From NCBI GenBank assembly GCA_038030265.1, contig CM075939.1, forward strand, positions 45,737,253 to 45,801,252: a DNA stretch of 64,000 nt. The letters run 5' to 3'. The stretch is from Corythucha ciliata (Eukaryota; Arthropoda; Insecta; Hemiptera; Tingidae). The notes beneath the pieces are model-generated. The model did not search any database. It was not told the DNA's origin and saw only the letters and a list, made by a program, of their open reading frames with translations. How positions within the stretch are numbered: position 1 is the stretch's first letter; each line of letters opens with the position of its first letter. The position numbers were made by a program, and so were the translations under genes. Positions 24,212 to 36,400 of this stretch are shown piece by piece.

Positions 24212-24369
24212 TTATATTTGCGAATTAGCGATTTACCTCAATTCCAGACGAAGACTTGGTTCAAGAACAGCACATTATGCAGTTTTACTTTATTTTAGCT
24301 ATAAAATGGCCCTGCACTCCGCAATAGCACTCTAACGCACTTCAGAGCAAATATTGTTATAAAAAAAAC

Positions 24370-24727
24370 TGATTCGCGGATTATAATTGGGAAAACTCTA
24401 ATTCACTGCTGAAATTGGGAAAAATCGCTACTTAATTACAGACTATGAGAAAAAACCCTTAATTTACGGCTCAAATTTGAGACAAATGGTTGATTCGCAG
24501 TTAAAAATGTAGAAAAGTCACAACAATTTGCGGATTTTATTGAGGAACAGTGCTAAAATTCGTGAATAAAATGTAGAAAAAGCGCTAAAATTGGTTTAAA
24601 TTGAGAAAAGCGCTAATGCGCGGAAAAAAGGCCGATTCATGGCCAAAATTGAGAAAAGGCGCTAACTACTGGCCAAGAGTGGAAAAGGCCGCTAATTCGC
24701 GGCAAATATTAAGAAACGTGGCACATT
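24370..24727. repeat. Family A tandem repeat, left part split by the Gypsy element
   Basis: Forward family A monomers (GCTAATTCGCGGCAAATATTA and GCCAAAATTGAGAAAAGGCG forms). The array ends at the CATT target duplication and resumes beyond 29224, so the Gypsy element inserted into a pre-existing array. Confidence 0.8.
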
Positions 24728-27506
24728 TATCGAGTAATGACTAAACGTTTTAAAGAATATTTGTGTAATGTCTAGAACTGAATGAACAGATTTTTTTTGT
24801 TTTCATGTGGCGGGGGTAATAAAAAATTAAAATTGTGACGCCACATTAGCCCCCTACGGAGACTGGAAGTCCGGGTGGTGATGAAAAACGAACGTGCTTC
24901 TTCGGAGGGGAGATACGCGTTGAAGACAGTTCAACGTCAATCGAAGAGATGTTGGGCGGAGAGAGTATGTAGGCAGGCTTGACGCGATCGATACTGACTT
25001 TCATGGGTTTGGAATTGACAAGAAGAGAGATTGTTTTGTCGTCGCGTGTTAAGACTTGGTAGGGGCCAGTGTAAGGAGGTTGAAGGGAACGGCGGATCGT
25101 GTCGTATCGAAGGAAGACGTGGGAGCACGAGGATAATTCCTGAAAGACGAAGGGTGTTTTTGATGAGTGGTGGTCAGCTGGTACAGGGCGTAGTTGGGAC
25201 ATCTGTTTTCGAAGACAATCGACGAGGTTGGAGGGATCCGTTGGAGAAGTCCTAGGTGGGGAAGTGAGAAATTCACCTGGAAGGCGCAGTGGTTCGCCGT
25301 AAACGAGTTCAGCGGGTGAGGCATTGAGATCCTCTCGAAAAGCGCTTCGAATTCCTAGGAGCACGATAGGCAATGCTTCGAGCCAAGTTGAATTTGGGGG
25401 ACAAGTTAGAGAGGCTTTTAGCTGTCGATGAAAACGTTCAATCATGCCGTTGGAGCATGGATGATAAGGTGTGGAGCGGATGCGCTCGGTGCCAAAAGTG
25501 ACTCCTAGAGTCTTGAATAGCTGGGATTCGAACTGTCGCCCTTGATCTGTCGTTTTGACGAGAGCGCGTGCAACGGTGGGAGCAGAGATGTCTTCGAGGG
25601 GACATACTTCTGGCCATCGCGTAAATCTGTCGATGACAGTGAGGCAATATCGAAATTGTTGAGCAGGTGGCAACGGTACGATGAGGTCGACGTGAATGTG
25701 TTCGAAGCGGGATGTGGGGGGCTGGAAATGGCCGGTTAGAGAGTGAACAAGACGTGTTATTTTCGCACGTTGGCAAGGGATGCATGCCTGCGTCCATGTA
25801 CGGCAATAGCGACGGATGTGTGGCCAGACGAATCAATGGGTGACAAGCTTCGTAGAAGTTTTGACACCGGGGTGGCTTAGGTCATGGAGGGAATGAAATA
25901 TTTGTCGGCGCATGGAGAAAGGTACGTAAGGACGAGGAATTTGTGTCGACGTGTCGCAGATCAGGGTGACGTCCGAGCCGGGTGCGTTGACGCGACTGAG
26001 CGAAGGTGATGCCATGAGGTCGCGAATTTCATCGTCTTCAAGTTGCGCACGGGCGAGTGTGTCGAGATTAATGGGAGGGGAAGAGTTTGCGGAGATGGAA
26101 TCGACGCGAGTGAGAGCATCGGCGACTACGTTGGCGGTGCCGCTGACGTGTCGAATATCTGTGGAGAATTGGGCGATGAAAGAGAGTTGGTTTAATTGAA
26201 TGGGTGGAAGCTTCTCCTTCTTTTGGCTGAAGGCGTAGATGAGGGGTTTGTGGTCGGTGTAGACAACGAAATGTTGTGCCTCCAGAATGTGGCGGAAATG
26301 CTGGATCACCGAGTAGACCACATCTAGTTCTCTGTAGAAAGCAGGTCATTCCGCTTGACGTGGGGTCAGCTTTTTTGAGAAGAAGGCCAATGGCTGCCAA
26401 GAGTCACCGACTTTTTGCTGAAGCGATGCGCCAATAGTTGTTTGGGAGGCGTCAGTGAAGAGAGCAAGCTCTGCGTTGGGTTCGGGGTGGGCAAGGAGGG
26501 TTGCGGTAGCTAGATGACTTTTGCAGGCGGTGAAAGCATTTTCAGTTTCCGTGGTCCAGTGAATTGGTTGATTGCCACGAAGTTGAGAGAGCATGGCGTG
26601 AAGAGGAGCTTGGAGATCTGAAGCCGAAGGGATGAAGCGACGGTAAAAATTGATCACGCCGAGGAATCGGCGGAGACCTTGAGCTGTGGATGGTTGGGGA
26701 AAGTCTTGAAGTGCTTGGATTCGTTCTAGAGGAGGTCGAATACCGTCTGCTGTGACTTGGTAGCCTAAGAAAAGGACTGAAGGGGATCCGAGGACGGTTT
26801 TCTTGGCATTAACAAGGATGCCGTGTTGCGAGAGGCGTTGGAAGACAGCACGGAGATGAACTTTATGCTCGTTTGCATCGCGAGAGAAAATCAGGATATC
26901 GTCCATGTAAGCATAACAAAAGTCAAGACTGTGGAGTACCTCGTCGATAAAGCGCTGGAATGTTTGTCCGGCGTTAAGAAGTCCGAATCCCATGTAAGGA
27001 AATTCAAACAGACCGAATGGTGTCGTTATAGCGGTCTTTGGAATGTCGTCTGGGTTGACAGGGATTTGATTGTACGCTTTAACGAGATCAACGACGGAGA
27101 AAATGGTGCATCCAGCGAGGCGATGGGAAAAATCGTGAATATGGCGGATGGGATATCGATCAGGGATGGTTCTGTCGTTTAAGGCGTGGTAATCGCCGCA
27201 GGGGCGCCAGCCTGCGTCTTTCTTGGGCAACATGTGGAGTGGCGAAGACCAAGGTCCATCCGATCGTCGAGCGATTCCGGCACGTAGCATTGAATCGAAT
27301 TATTCCTTTGCGATGCGAAGGCGGTCTGGAGGTAAGCGACGGGGGTGAGAGGAAATAGGAAGACCTGGCGTCGTATTTATGAAGTGACGGGTGGTGTGAC
27401 GAACGATGCGGGGAGAACCAGACCGTCGAGTGAGCTCCGAGAATTCTTTTAAAACTGAGTCGAAAGGAGACTACGTGTCTGTGATAGCTTTAAGGCTAAG
27501 TTGGTC

Positions 27507-27784
27507 CAAGGTGACTAAACTTTACTATAGGTGCCGCAGATTTCCCCCTGTCAATAGGACGGGAGGGGTGGAGACTGACGTCACCAGCAGTCCTTTGCTC
27601 CCAATTGGTCACCCCAGAGCAGCAGAGCAAGTTAATTTTGAAATTGAAGTTTATGAATTCTCAAAAATCACAGACCAGTAACAATTAATAATGTACTGGG
27701 TCCAGCGCAATGGCGGTTGGGACTGCTCGTGACGTAGGTGAAGTACAGTGATCTGCGGCACCTATAGAAAATTTAGTCACCTTG
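27507..27784. mobile_element. 278-bp inverted-repeat element in Gypsy pol, 9-bp target duplication
   Basis: Ends read CAAGGTGACTAAA, with about 35 bp of terminal inverted repeat extending through CTATAGGTGCCGCAGAT. A perfect 9-bp duplication AAGTTGGTC flanks it (27498-27506 and 27785-27793). The nine-base target suggests a Mutator-type or similar non-autonomous element. It has no coding capacity and lies between the protease and RT regions. Confidence 0.85.
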
Positions 27785-28149
27785 AAGTTGGTCGGTGTTG
27801 TTGAGGACGCCAACGGCAGTGAGACCGGTGATCGAGTCGACTAGACGATGATTTTCGGCAGTGGGAGAAGTGAGAAATGAGCCAGAAAATCGGAGCCGAT
27901 AATAGGTACGTCAACATCGGCGATGATGAATGTCCAGGTCAGGTCACGGCGAAGTCCGAAGTCGAGTTTGAGGGGTAGGAAACTGTAAGTGGAGATTTCG
28001 GTGCTATTGGCCGCTCCTAGATTATAATTGACACGGGTGCGGCGGCCAGGTAGAAAACGTCGAGGGAAGCAACAGAGATCGGAGCCAGTGTCGACGAGAA
28101 ATTTGAATTTTGTGGCACGATCGATAACGAAGAGGCGGCGACCTTGAGA

Positions 28150-28194
28150 CGGGCAGTCGGCTGCCGCTACTGCTGGCTGCCCGGGAAGTTTTTT
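28150..28194 (-). promoter_or_regulatory. Candidate -1 ribosomal frameshift site between gag and pol
   Basis: At the end of the gag frame the minus strand reads GC-A-AAA-AAC (28194-28188 for AAAAAAC), the canonical X-XXY-YYZ heptamer in the gag reading frame. Four bases later a 7-bp perfect stem, CGGGCAG (28183-28177) with CTGCCCG (28156-28150), encloses a 20-nt loop. The protease frame is exactly -1 relative to gag and open through this site; gag stops at 28167. The arrangement fits programmed frameshifting for Gag-Pol, though this copy has other frame damage. Confidence 0.6.
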
Positions 28195-29220
28195 GCAAGG
28201 GTGAAGGAACACGGTTGAATACATTTCCGAGCTTTGTCGCCCCAACGATGAGGGTACCAGCAGAGGGATGGATTGGCGGGCGATGGATTGCGAGAGTGAC
28301 TTGTAGAGCTGCGTGTCAGCGAACGGTCACGAGAGCGAGAACGGCGAGTTAAGCAATCCACTTGAAGGCGGAGAGAAGCAACCTCCTGTTGGAGTCTTTC
28401 AAGTGTGTCTCGGAGGGGGTCCTGGGGAATAGGAGTGGAGACGGCGTGTGTAGTAGGGTAATGTGAAGGAGAGGGAAGAAGAAGGGGTTGTACTTCCATT
28501 ATTTTATCCGCCGCGACGGCGAGTCGATCGAGTGGTAGATCAGCTTGGGTTTGTAAGATGGCTTGAATGTTTGAAGGAAGTCGTTGGATCCAGAGGGTTC
28601 GCATGAAGTTGTCATTGAAAGCGATAGTTCCTGCGAGGGAAATCAAATGACGCAAAAATTGTGATGGTTTTCGATCACCGAGTTCTTGTTCCGCAATCAG
28701 CTGTCGGACGCGCTGTTCTTCCGAAAGAGACAACCGCTGGACGAGAGCGTTTTTGAGTTCAGTGTATGGATTTTGAGCTGGAGGATTGACGAGGATGTCT
28801 TCTACTTCATTAATGAAGCGTTCATCAAGTTGAGAAACGAGGTGAGCAAATATCGTCGTTTCCTAGGTAATTCCAGCGAGTTGAAACTGCGCGTCGACCT
28901 GTCGAAACCAAAGTAGTGACGCAAGTGGTGACGCGATGAACAGCTGGCGGTTGGGCAGCGTCGTCGGGTAGAGCTGGACGTTGGTGCACTAGCCGTTGTA
29001 GTTCAGCCAACTGCGCCGCGAGATTGTCGATGTCGGGGTTGCTCATGCTGAGACGTTCGGTGCGTAGACGTCGGTGGGTCACCAATTATCGAGTAATGAC
29101 TAAACGTTTTAAAGAATATTTATGTAACTCGATTTTATTAGAATGTCTAGAACTGAATGAACAGATTTTTTTTGTTTTCATGTGGCGGGGGTAATAAAAA
29201 ATCAAAATTGTGACGCCACA

Positions 29221-29720
29221 CATTCACGGGAAAAATTGAGAAAAATCGCTAGTTCGTGGCTAAAATTGAGAAAAACGCTAATTAATGGCTTTGAGCGTTT
29301 GAAATTAAAACGCTAATTTGCAGCTAAAATTAAGAAACAGCTCAAATATCCAGGTAAAATTGAGAAAAATACGCTAATTCACGGTAACGCTACCTAATTA
29401 GCGGTTAAAATTGAGAGAATGCCCATTCGCGGCCTTCTGGTGAATGCAACTTTAAAGCTAAAATAATGGAAAAGCGCTAATTCGTGGCTATAAGTGTGAA
29501 AAACCCCCACTGATTCGCAGCTAAGGGTAAGTTTACACCCGGTCAGTGTAATGAACAAATCGATAATTCGCTATTTCGCTACTGAAATGGAGGAAACTAT
29601 CCAATTCACGGCTTAAATGAAGAAAAAGTGCTAATGCGCAGCTTTAAATTGTGAAAAAACGCTAATCTGCGAATAAGGTGCGGAAAAAGCGCTGATTTGC
29701 GGCTAAAACTAAGAATAAAC
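29221..29720. repeat. Family A tandem repeat, right part split by the Gypsy element
   Basis: Forward monomers (CTAGTTCGTGGCTAAAATTG then AGAAAAACG) continue the array that was interrupted at 24727. Confidence 0.8.
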
Positions 29721-29924
29721 CACAGACACTGAAATCTCCAGGTTTTCTACAATTGTGTAGCTATAGCGAAAAAATGAAAGTACCTACTATTCAATAACGT
29801 TGTTTTCACTGTAATTTTCCATCTTAAAGGTCTTTAATACATGAGAGGGGGGATCACTGCTCTTAATAGGGGGATTTCGCGTCCAGCCACCAGGGGGGGA
29901 TAGACGCCGCTGAGAGGACTGGCT

Positions 29925-30480
29925 TTGGAAATGGTAAGAGACTGTCTGCAGGAGCCCTTGACCGTCATGCACGAAGTTCCCCAAGGATCAATACTTAACC
30001 TTCTTCTATCGGTGGTGCTCATAAATGACTTGCCATCTGGGATTGACGCGATGATTACACTCTATACTGACGACACCGCGATTACTATTTCCGATTTGGA
30101 CCTTGAAAAGCTGACGAGCAGAACAGATGATGAGCTCAAAAAGGTTGAAATGTGGCTCCTTTGGAAATGTCCTATGGCTCAACAAAGACAAAACTTCTCA
30201 TCTTATTTTCGCACTGCTGGAGTTGGCTCCGTCCGAGCCTGTAAAGTATCTTGGAGCTCGACTGGCATTATCACATTGAACAGCTGTCAAAACGCCTGAA
30301 TAGAGCTCTGTTCACATTGAGAAGGCTGAAGGGATGTGTCCTTTTGTCTGGCCATCTTATTACCTACTTCGGGATCTTTCATAGCCTTCTTAAGTATGGA
30401 AGTATGTTCCTTACCTTTTTAAGCATGAAAGTATTTTCATCGAAGGCGGATATTATTTTTACCATAAAAAAAAGCAAAAC
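29925..30480 (+). pseudogene. LINE reverse transcriptase fragment (Jockey/CR1-like)
   Basis: Three successive frames carry one RT. VPQGSIL..LL and INDLPS then LYTDDTAIT (the YADD-equivalent box, about 30063-30080) come first. Next, WLNKDKTSHLIFALLEL and VKYLGARL appear in a second frame from about 30165. WHYHIEQLSKRLNRALFTLRRLKG and FGIFHSLLKYG follow in a third frame from about 30250. The order and motifs match Jockey/CR1-type ORF2. Both ends are missing and at least two frameshifts are present, so this is a dead fragment. Motifs were recognised by eye. Confidence 0.75.
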
Positions 30481-30819
30481 GGACCATAGTGAACGCAGGT
30501 CGTACTACTCACCGCCAGGAACATTTCCGGAGCCTTCGAGTCCTGACTGGGGCCTGGGGGTCGGCCCTGAAGTGCGTTTGTTTCGCGTATGAAATAAAGG
30601 ATAGTAGGCCTAATAATAGGAAACTCCACCGTTTTGGCCCTGCGCAACGCCAATGATTTAAGAGCTCTCTTCTTCAGGCTGAGCAAAGAAAGTCCAGCTT
30701 CCTATGTCAGTCTACACGCCGCTTGGCGTTTTTTTGACCAACAGCGTCGTGGGTTGACGAGGTCAATACGCAGCCGTTCCCCCAACAAATTCGAAACATG
30801 TTGGAGGCAAATATCTGTG
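30481..30819. other. Non-coding DNA after the LINE fragment
   Basis: Short open frames only. I see no recognised feature; it may include decayed LINE 3' sequence. Confidence 0.35.
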
Positions 30820-31560
30820 AAATTAGATGTTTCCAGGAACAATTTTCCCTGAATTACAAGTTTCAGGTCCTAATTTCGGTGAAATTGCAAGTTCCTGGAC
30901 CTATTTTTGAAGACTGGTCCCATACACTGAAAAATAGCCGTGTAATTGCAACATTCAGAGATGAATATTTGCAATCTCCGATGTTCTGGTCTTATTTTAA
31001 GCACAATTTCAATTCCCCCGACTGAATATCCGAAAAATTAAAAGTTTGGGGGCTTTCTGGTGTTAATTTAAGCCAAATTTCAAGTTTAGGGTCTTTCGTT
31101 CGTTTAAGAAAAATGTCATGTTTCTGGTTTTTTTCGTACTGCGGTCGATCTAACAGGCTGTCCAGCCCTAACAGAGCTTGCAGCCTAGCGAATACGCAGG
31201 AAATTGGAAGTTCCATGGCCGGATATTCGCGGCAATGCTACTTTCGACTCTTAAATTCCTGCAAAATTCATGTTTTGGGGCTTCATTTCAATGGAACAGG
31301 AAGTTTCAGGTCTTAATTTTGAATAAATTGTTAGTTTTGGGCCCTTTTTTTTTATAGTTGGCCGAGCACCTTAAGCTTCATGACCCCCCCCCCCCCGCAC
31401 AACATTATGCGAAAATGCATAACTAGGGTCTTTATTCCATGCAGTGAAAATGTAAATTTTGCGGCTTAATTTTAACGAATTAAGTGGTTTGGGGTCTACA
31501 TTAAAAATGTTTTCTTATTTTTTGTGAAATTGCAAGTTTTGGGGCTAAATGGTACCTTTA
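30820..31560. repeat. Family C degenerate tandem repeat
   Basis: Repeating units of about 33 bp, roughly GTGAAATTGCAAGTTTTGGG then TCTTAATTTT, recur with heavy divergence (near 30880, 31060, 31270, 31520). A poly-C run lies at 31386-31396. Confidence 0.6.
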
Positions 31561-31649
31561 AACAGCACCAAAATCCTTCGAAATTGGACGTTTCCTGGAT
31601 GGATTATCCACGCGATTTAAAGTTTTGCGTCTTTATTAAGGTCCACGGT

Positions 31650-33010
31650 TTTAGCTGCGAATCAGCGCCTGTTCTCGATTTGAAAGGGGAAAAGTTTCTC
31701 TATTTTAACCGAGAGATTCAGCGATTTATCTATATTTTTGCCGCAAAGGGGTTTTTAGATTTTTCACCATGAACTGTGAAGCGCTTCATCTCAATTTTAA
31801 CCATGAATTTGCGTTTTAATCTATTTTGGCCGAAAATTAACACATTTTCTCACTTTTAGCAATGAATTTGCGTGGTGTCTGACAGTCTTCCATTCGGGCT
31901 CCACGCTCACCGCAGCCACAACTGTGAATGACCACTTTTTATCAATTTAATTCTTACTTTCGCACTTTTCCTTAATTTTAGCCGCAAATTAGAGCTTTTT
32001 CTCAATTTCAGTCATGAAATTGAAACGCGAAACAACGCATTAACACGATTTTAGCTGCAAATAAGCGCCTTTTATCGATTTGGAAGGGGAAACATTTCTC
32101 TGCTTTAACCGAGAGGCTTTCTCACTTTTACCCATGAATTCGCGCCTATTCTCATTTATAGCCAGTAAGTTTGCCCCCACCCCACCCCACCCAAGTAACC
32201 CGATTTTGTCGCGAATTAACAATTTATCTTAATTTTAACCACGGACTTGCCCCAGGAGCTGCACATTAGCGTATTTTCTTCTCAATTTTAGCCTTGAAAG
32301 ATCCTCCACAGAACTTGAAGCCGCGAATTAACGTTTTTCCTTAATTTTAGCAGCGAACTAACTCATTTTCTCAATTTTAGCCATGAAATAGTGGGGTTTC
32401 TCTTTTTTTTTTTTTTTTTTTTTGCTGCCTCAATTGAGCGCTTTTTCTCAATTTTAGCCGCGAATATGGGTTTTTTCTTAATTTAGCCCCAGAATTAGCG
32501 CTTTTTCTCGGTTTTAACAACGAATTAGCAGTTGTTTCCTTTCCTACCCATGAATTAGTTCTTTTCTCATCTGTTGCAGTCATAAAGTTGTGTCCTCCAG
32601 TAATTACGAATCAGCGGTTTTCATGATTTGTGCCGTGAATGCGTTCCTCAGCCGTTAATTAGCAGCTCTATTTCCCAATTTTAGTAGCGATTTATTGAAT
32701 TCTGGCCATGAATTAGTGGTTTTTCTCATCTTTAGTTTCGCGATATACTGCCTCCGGAAATGGCGAATTGTCGTTTTCTTGATTTTTTTTTCCCCCTGAG
32801 AGTAAGCGGTTATTTTTTTGTTTTAACCCATATAATGAGCAATTTTTTTTACTTTTCGTAATTATTAATTAATTACCGCTTTATGTCAATTTTAAACGCG
32901 AAATCGCCCCGTTAGCGTTTTTTAGCTCAACCGTAAAAGACCTAACATTCGCAATACCGCAAATCGCAACTTTGTCTCAATTTCAGGTTCGTATGAGCGT
33001 ATTTTTCTGT
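31650..33010. repeat. Family A degenerate tandem repeat, reverse orientation
   Basis: Monomers read TTTTTCTCAATTTTAGCCGC then GAATTAGCG, the reverse complement of the arrays at 13.3 and 29.2 kb. They are dense from 31960 to 32760. A T-rich run at 32401-32423 lies inside the array. Confidence 0.85.
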
Positions 33011-33689
33011 CTTTAATCTTTTCAGGAGATTCCTCTGAAGAGGGGCCTGGAACTGTCTGTCCCCTTTCGCCATTACCGAGGCACGCTACTGATTATTACT
33101 CATTTGACGATTTTTTTTTACTGGACGCAATACATTTTGACGGATTTCAGTCGGAATTTAGAGCTTGACTTGTTGGGAAAAGCCAAATTTCAGTCGGAAA
33201 CGCTGACCAGTGTATTGGGAGGAAGTGTAGTGTAGGCCGACACTAATTTTTGTTTACACAATTGGTTTTTTAATTCGAGTTAATAAGCCGCCCCAGCAGA
33301 CGACAAATGCCCGTCCTAGCCTCCCCCTGCCCATATGGATAAAGCCCCACCGCAGTTCACGGAAAAATTAGTGGGGCCCCGGAAAATGAGCCAAAGCCAT
33401 TCAAATCGTTGGAATCACGAGAACCCCTCATACCCAAAATCCGTTTCGATTTTTGTACTCCCGCAGTGGGTTTCGTCCATTCTTCAACTGTCTCCATTTT
33501 CACCGAAAACGCCCATGGGCGTAGTTTTTTTAGTAACCCGCGACCACTGGGAGTGAATTCACCCGTATTCACTCATATATTGGTCACGAAAGTGACCATT
33601 AACCGTCAGAAGCCGGTTATCTATCACCCAATTGCCCACCACCCTGGCGAGATATGCGGGATTCCACCATTCGGCTAGGAAAACTGAAA
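33011..33689. other. Non-coding DNA between arrays
   Basis: No recognised gene. Short frames occur at 33335-33678, but nothing supports coding. Confidence 0.35.
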
Positions 33690-34290
33690 CTTTTTTTAAC
33701 GAGAAAATCTCGCTTAAATGGGTTTTTAAGGTAACGAACCCCCAGAATTGGGTTTTTATACGAGCCGACCATGCGGAACGCTTTTTTTAAAAAGAAAAAT
33801 CTGCCCAATTGGGCTTTCTTAAGAGTTGAATGTGCGAAAATTGGGAAAAAGTGCAGTTTTACAAATGATAACGACTAGTTTCTGACTTTCTACAGATATC
33901 AGGCGATTCTAAGTATGATCAAACCCCCGCGGCAATGATTTTAAAATTTAATTTGTTTAATTTATGATTTTTAAAGACTGAAATCCACCAAATTGACCTT
34001 TGAAAGGGCCAAACCTATATACGAAAATTGTATGGTTTTGAGAGGGACAAAAACCCTCGGACTTTGTGTTTAAAAGAGCAAGACCCATGAAATCGCTTAA
34101 GTGAATAAGCCAAACTGGCGAAATTGTATTTATTAGCGTGAAGTGAGTTTCGATTGAGCGAAGTCACTCGTAGGAAATGAGCGAATCTCTAAACAATGAT
34201 TTTGAAAGGAGCCCAATCTGCCTGGAATTTTAATTTTAGAGGGAGTCAAACCAGTAAAATTTGTTGGTTTTTTTTTTTTTGTTTTTTTTT
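33690..34290. repeat. Family D degenerate tandem repeat
   Basis: Units of about 30-35 bp, roughly CCGAAATTGGGTTTTTAAGA then GAGCCAAACC, recur near 33720, 33800, 34005, 34050 and 34110. Divergence is high. A T-rich tract near 34266-34289 ends it. Confidence 0.55.
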
Positions 34291-34629
34291 GATAGGCCAA
34301 ATCCTCCTCTTCTTGAAAAGATGCGCTTCATGGTTTATAAACACTGCATGTTACTAGTTCTTATGGGGTGGAAAGCATGCCTCCACTAACCCTCGTCCAC
34401 GCTTACGAACTCGGGGTCGGGAGCATGGGCATAGCCAGAGGGGGCAGGGGTAGGCAGCTGCCCTCCCCTGGACTCGAAAGCGTAGATTTAGTGGGGCAGT
34501 TGCCCACCTCTACATACATTCTGAAAGTATAAATCCTTCAGGATAACCACATTGTGTTTCGTCGGTGCTCACTAAAAAAATCATTTCGCTATTAAAAAAT
34601 CAATTTCACCGTTTTTGCGTCATAAAATA
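34291..34629. other. Non-coding DNA with a solitary hAT-like end
   Basis: Around 34433-34475 the GGCATAGCCAGAGGGGGCAG sequence resembles hAT-type termini. No partner end or target duplication was identified. Confidence 0.35.
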
Positions 34630-35876
34630 CCACTTTCGCAGACCAACGCGGATTCAGGATTTGCCTTGGCTTGATGGACTATTTGAAGTTTTGAACCCTA
34701 AACATTGCTAAACTGACTTTACGAGCGCTCTAAAATGCCTGAACAGGTGACTCCGGCCCTGAAAATGGCAAAATCGGTCATTCGATCGCCGTAAATGGCC
34801 AAGCTGACCGTTCTCGCCTTTGCTTGGGACGTACTATTCGCGCCTATAACGGGGAAAACTGACTCTATGTGCCCTAAAAATGACAATGGAGAACTTGCCT
34901 ATTTTTTTTTTTTTTTTTTTTATTCACTCATGGCGTTCTTTGATAGAAGTTATTGAGGAAAGAGTAGGGAAAAGTAAAAAAATCGCGCGGGAAATATTTT
35001 TAATTAATTTTTAAAGTGATGAGTTTCGCGATGGAGGGGGTTTTGACAGAAGTGACCTTGTGACGTCAATTAATACCGCTAGCGTGTTTTGACAGTTGAC
35101 AGGCTAATCATAAGCAACCGAACCTGAACGCTGGTTTCAGTGCTCTTACACCGAGTACATATGTTTGGATGCAACAAGGAAAACAACATTTTAGTGCATT
35201 TCATTTTTCTGACGAAATAGGACATTAAAGGAACACAGCACACCAAGGCAAAACAGCGAAGCAATGAACGTGCAAGTTGTTGTAAACAGTAAGGTTCTAT
35301 GATGGTTGCAGTGATACTGGACGAGGGTGAAGTGGTTAGGCAGATGGTTTGTGAGGATGGAAAATGGGGACGTGCCTCAGAGGGGTTGGTTGGCGGTTGT
35401 GACGTCACATTTCCAACCCTCGTATTAGTCGATCAGCTGGTAATTCACGGATGTTTTAAAATTCAATTAAAAATCGCTGCCTGCACCGGTTGAGTTGCGG
35501 TTTTCACCATTCTCTTTTGTTTTAGCACCACTCTCGACTGAGAACGAAAAAAAATAAAATAAGATAAAAAATGCATGCAAGTTCTCCATTATGGCTATTC
35601 AAACCTTGAAATCGTCAAAACTGACCCTATGTGCCCTGAAAAAAGCTAAATGGGCGATTTATTAGCGCCTTATGATGCCTAAACAGGCAATTCTTTCGCT
35701 TAAAAATGGCCAAACTGACCTTGGCGCCCAGAAAAGGATTGAGCTACAGAGCTAGCCATTCTCACTCTAAAAAATGGCTAAAATGGCAATTCCTGCTCCA
35801 AAAACGGCACAACTGGCAATTTCTGCTCTAAAAACGGCAAAACTGACCAATGGGACCCTTAAATGGCAAATCTGAC
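34630..35876. repeat. Family B tandem repeat with a 706-bp inverted-repeat insertion
   Basis: Forward B monomers (AAAATGGCCAAACTGACC then TTGGCGCCC) occupy 34630-34884 and 35591-35876. Between them a segment begins AATGGAGAACTTGC (34885-34898) and ends with the inverse (35577-35590), next to T-rich and A-rich tracts. It is probably an inserted foldback-like element. No coding content is recognised in it. Confidence 0.65.
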
Positions 35877-36400
35877 TGTTCAGGACAAGATAAATTTTGT
35901 ATTTTGACCTCCTCTTTTTCTTTTGAAAGGCTTCCCTTTTATCCCTTTTTTGTATTAGTATTGTTTCCGCCTTTGCCGTGAAAGAAGCCGTTATTATTAT
36001 CCATCTTGTAGAGAGTTGATTTACGCCGCTATTTGAAATTGTGAATATTGTTGAACCTTTTGAGGGGAGTGAGTGCGGGGTACGCGGACGCGAGCCCTAA
36101 AAGTCCGTCGCGGGTTCCCGTTCACCGATCGCTGAGTCTCAAAACCGAGGTAAGAGATCAAGGATAAAATAGTCATCCGCAAGATCCTCCGAGGTGCGCA
36201 AACATTTGATTCTCCGGGCCGGATAATAAAAGAAAACAAGCAATTAACGCGCTTCGGTTATCCAAAAGGTTCAAGGTAGTGTACCTATTTATTGAGGATA
36301 GTTTTCTTATTAAGAATAACGGCATCTTCCACATTCATGCAGTGTCCTTATTTTTGCAAAATATCGATCGAAAGTTCCAAGAGTTTCTCATAATTTCGTA

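Larger units (their letters stand above)
24846..29046 (-). pseudogene. Gypsy gag-pol polyprotein, broken
   Basis: Gag starts at ATG 29044-29046, shifts frame near 28880-28900, and has an in-frame TAG near 28865. It then continues through ELGDRKPSQFLRHL to a degenerate zinc knuckle (CWYPHRWGDKARKC). Pol follows in the -1 frame with protease FLVDTGSDLCCFPR (about 28080), RT with YMDD (about 26905), RNase H ([12 protein letters not shown], then HFVVYTDHKPL), integrase zinc finger (HDLSHPG and CIPCQRAK) and core (LTVIDRFTRWPE, STPYHPCSNGMIERFHRQL). Breaks are TAA near 27300, TGA near 26344, TGA near 25831, the nested insertion, and a short in-frame loss in the integrase core just before TTDQGRQFES. 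The pol frame ends with TAA at 24846-24848. Confidence 0.9.
24728..29220 (-). mobile_element. Ty3/Gypsy LTR retrotransposon with short LTRs, degenerate
   Basis: The 5' LTR (minus strand) is at 29087-29220, 134 bp; the 3' LTR at 24728-24845, 118 bp, lacks an internal 16-18 bp. LTRs begin TGTGGCGTCACAA and end CTCGATA. A CATT duplication flanks the element (24724-24727 and 29221-29224). A primer-binding-like TGGTGACCC follows the 5' LTR, and a purine tract GTAGGGGGC precedes the 3' LTR. Domain order gag-protease-RT-RNase H-integrase is Gypsy. A 278-bp element is nested at 27507-27784. Confidence 0.92.
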
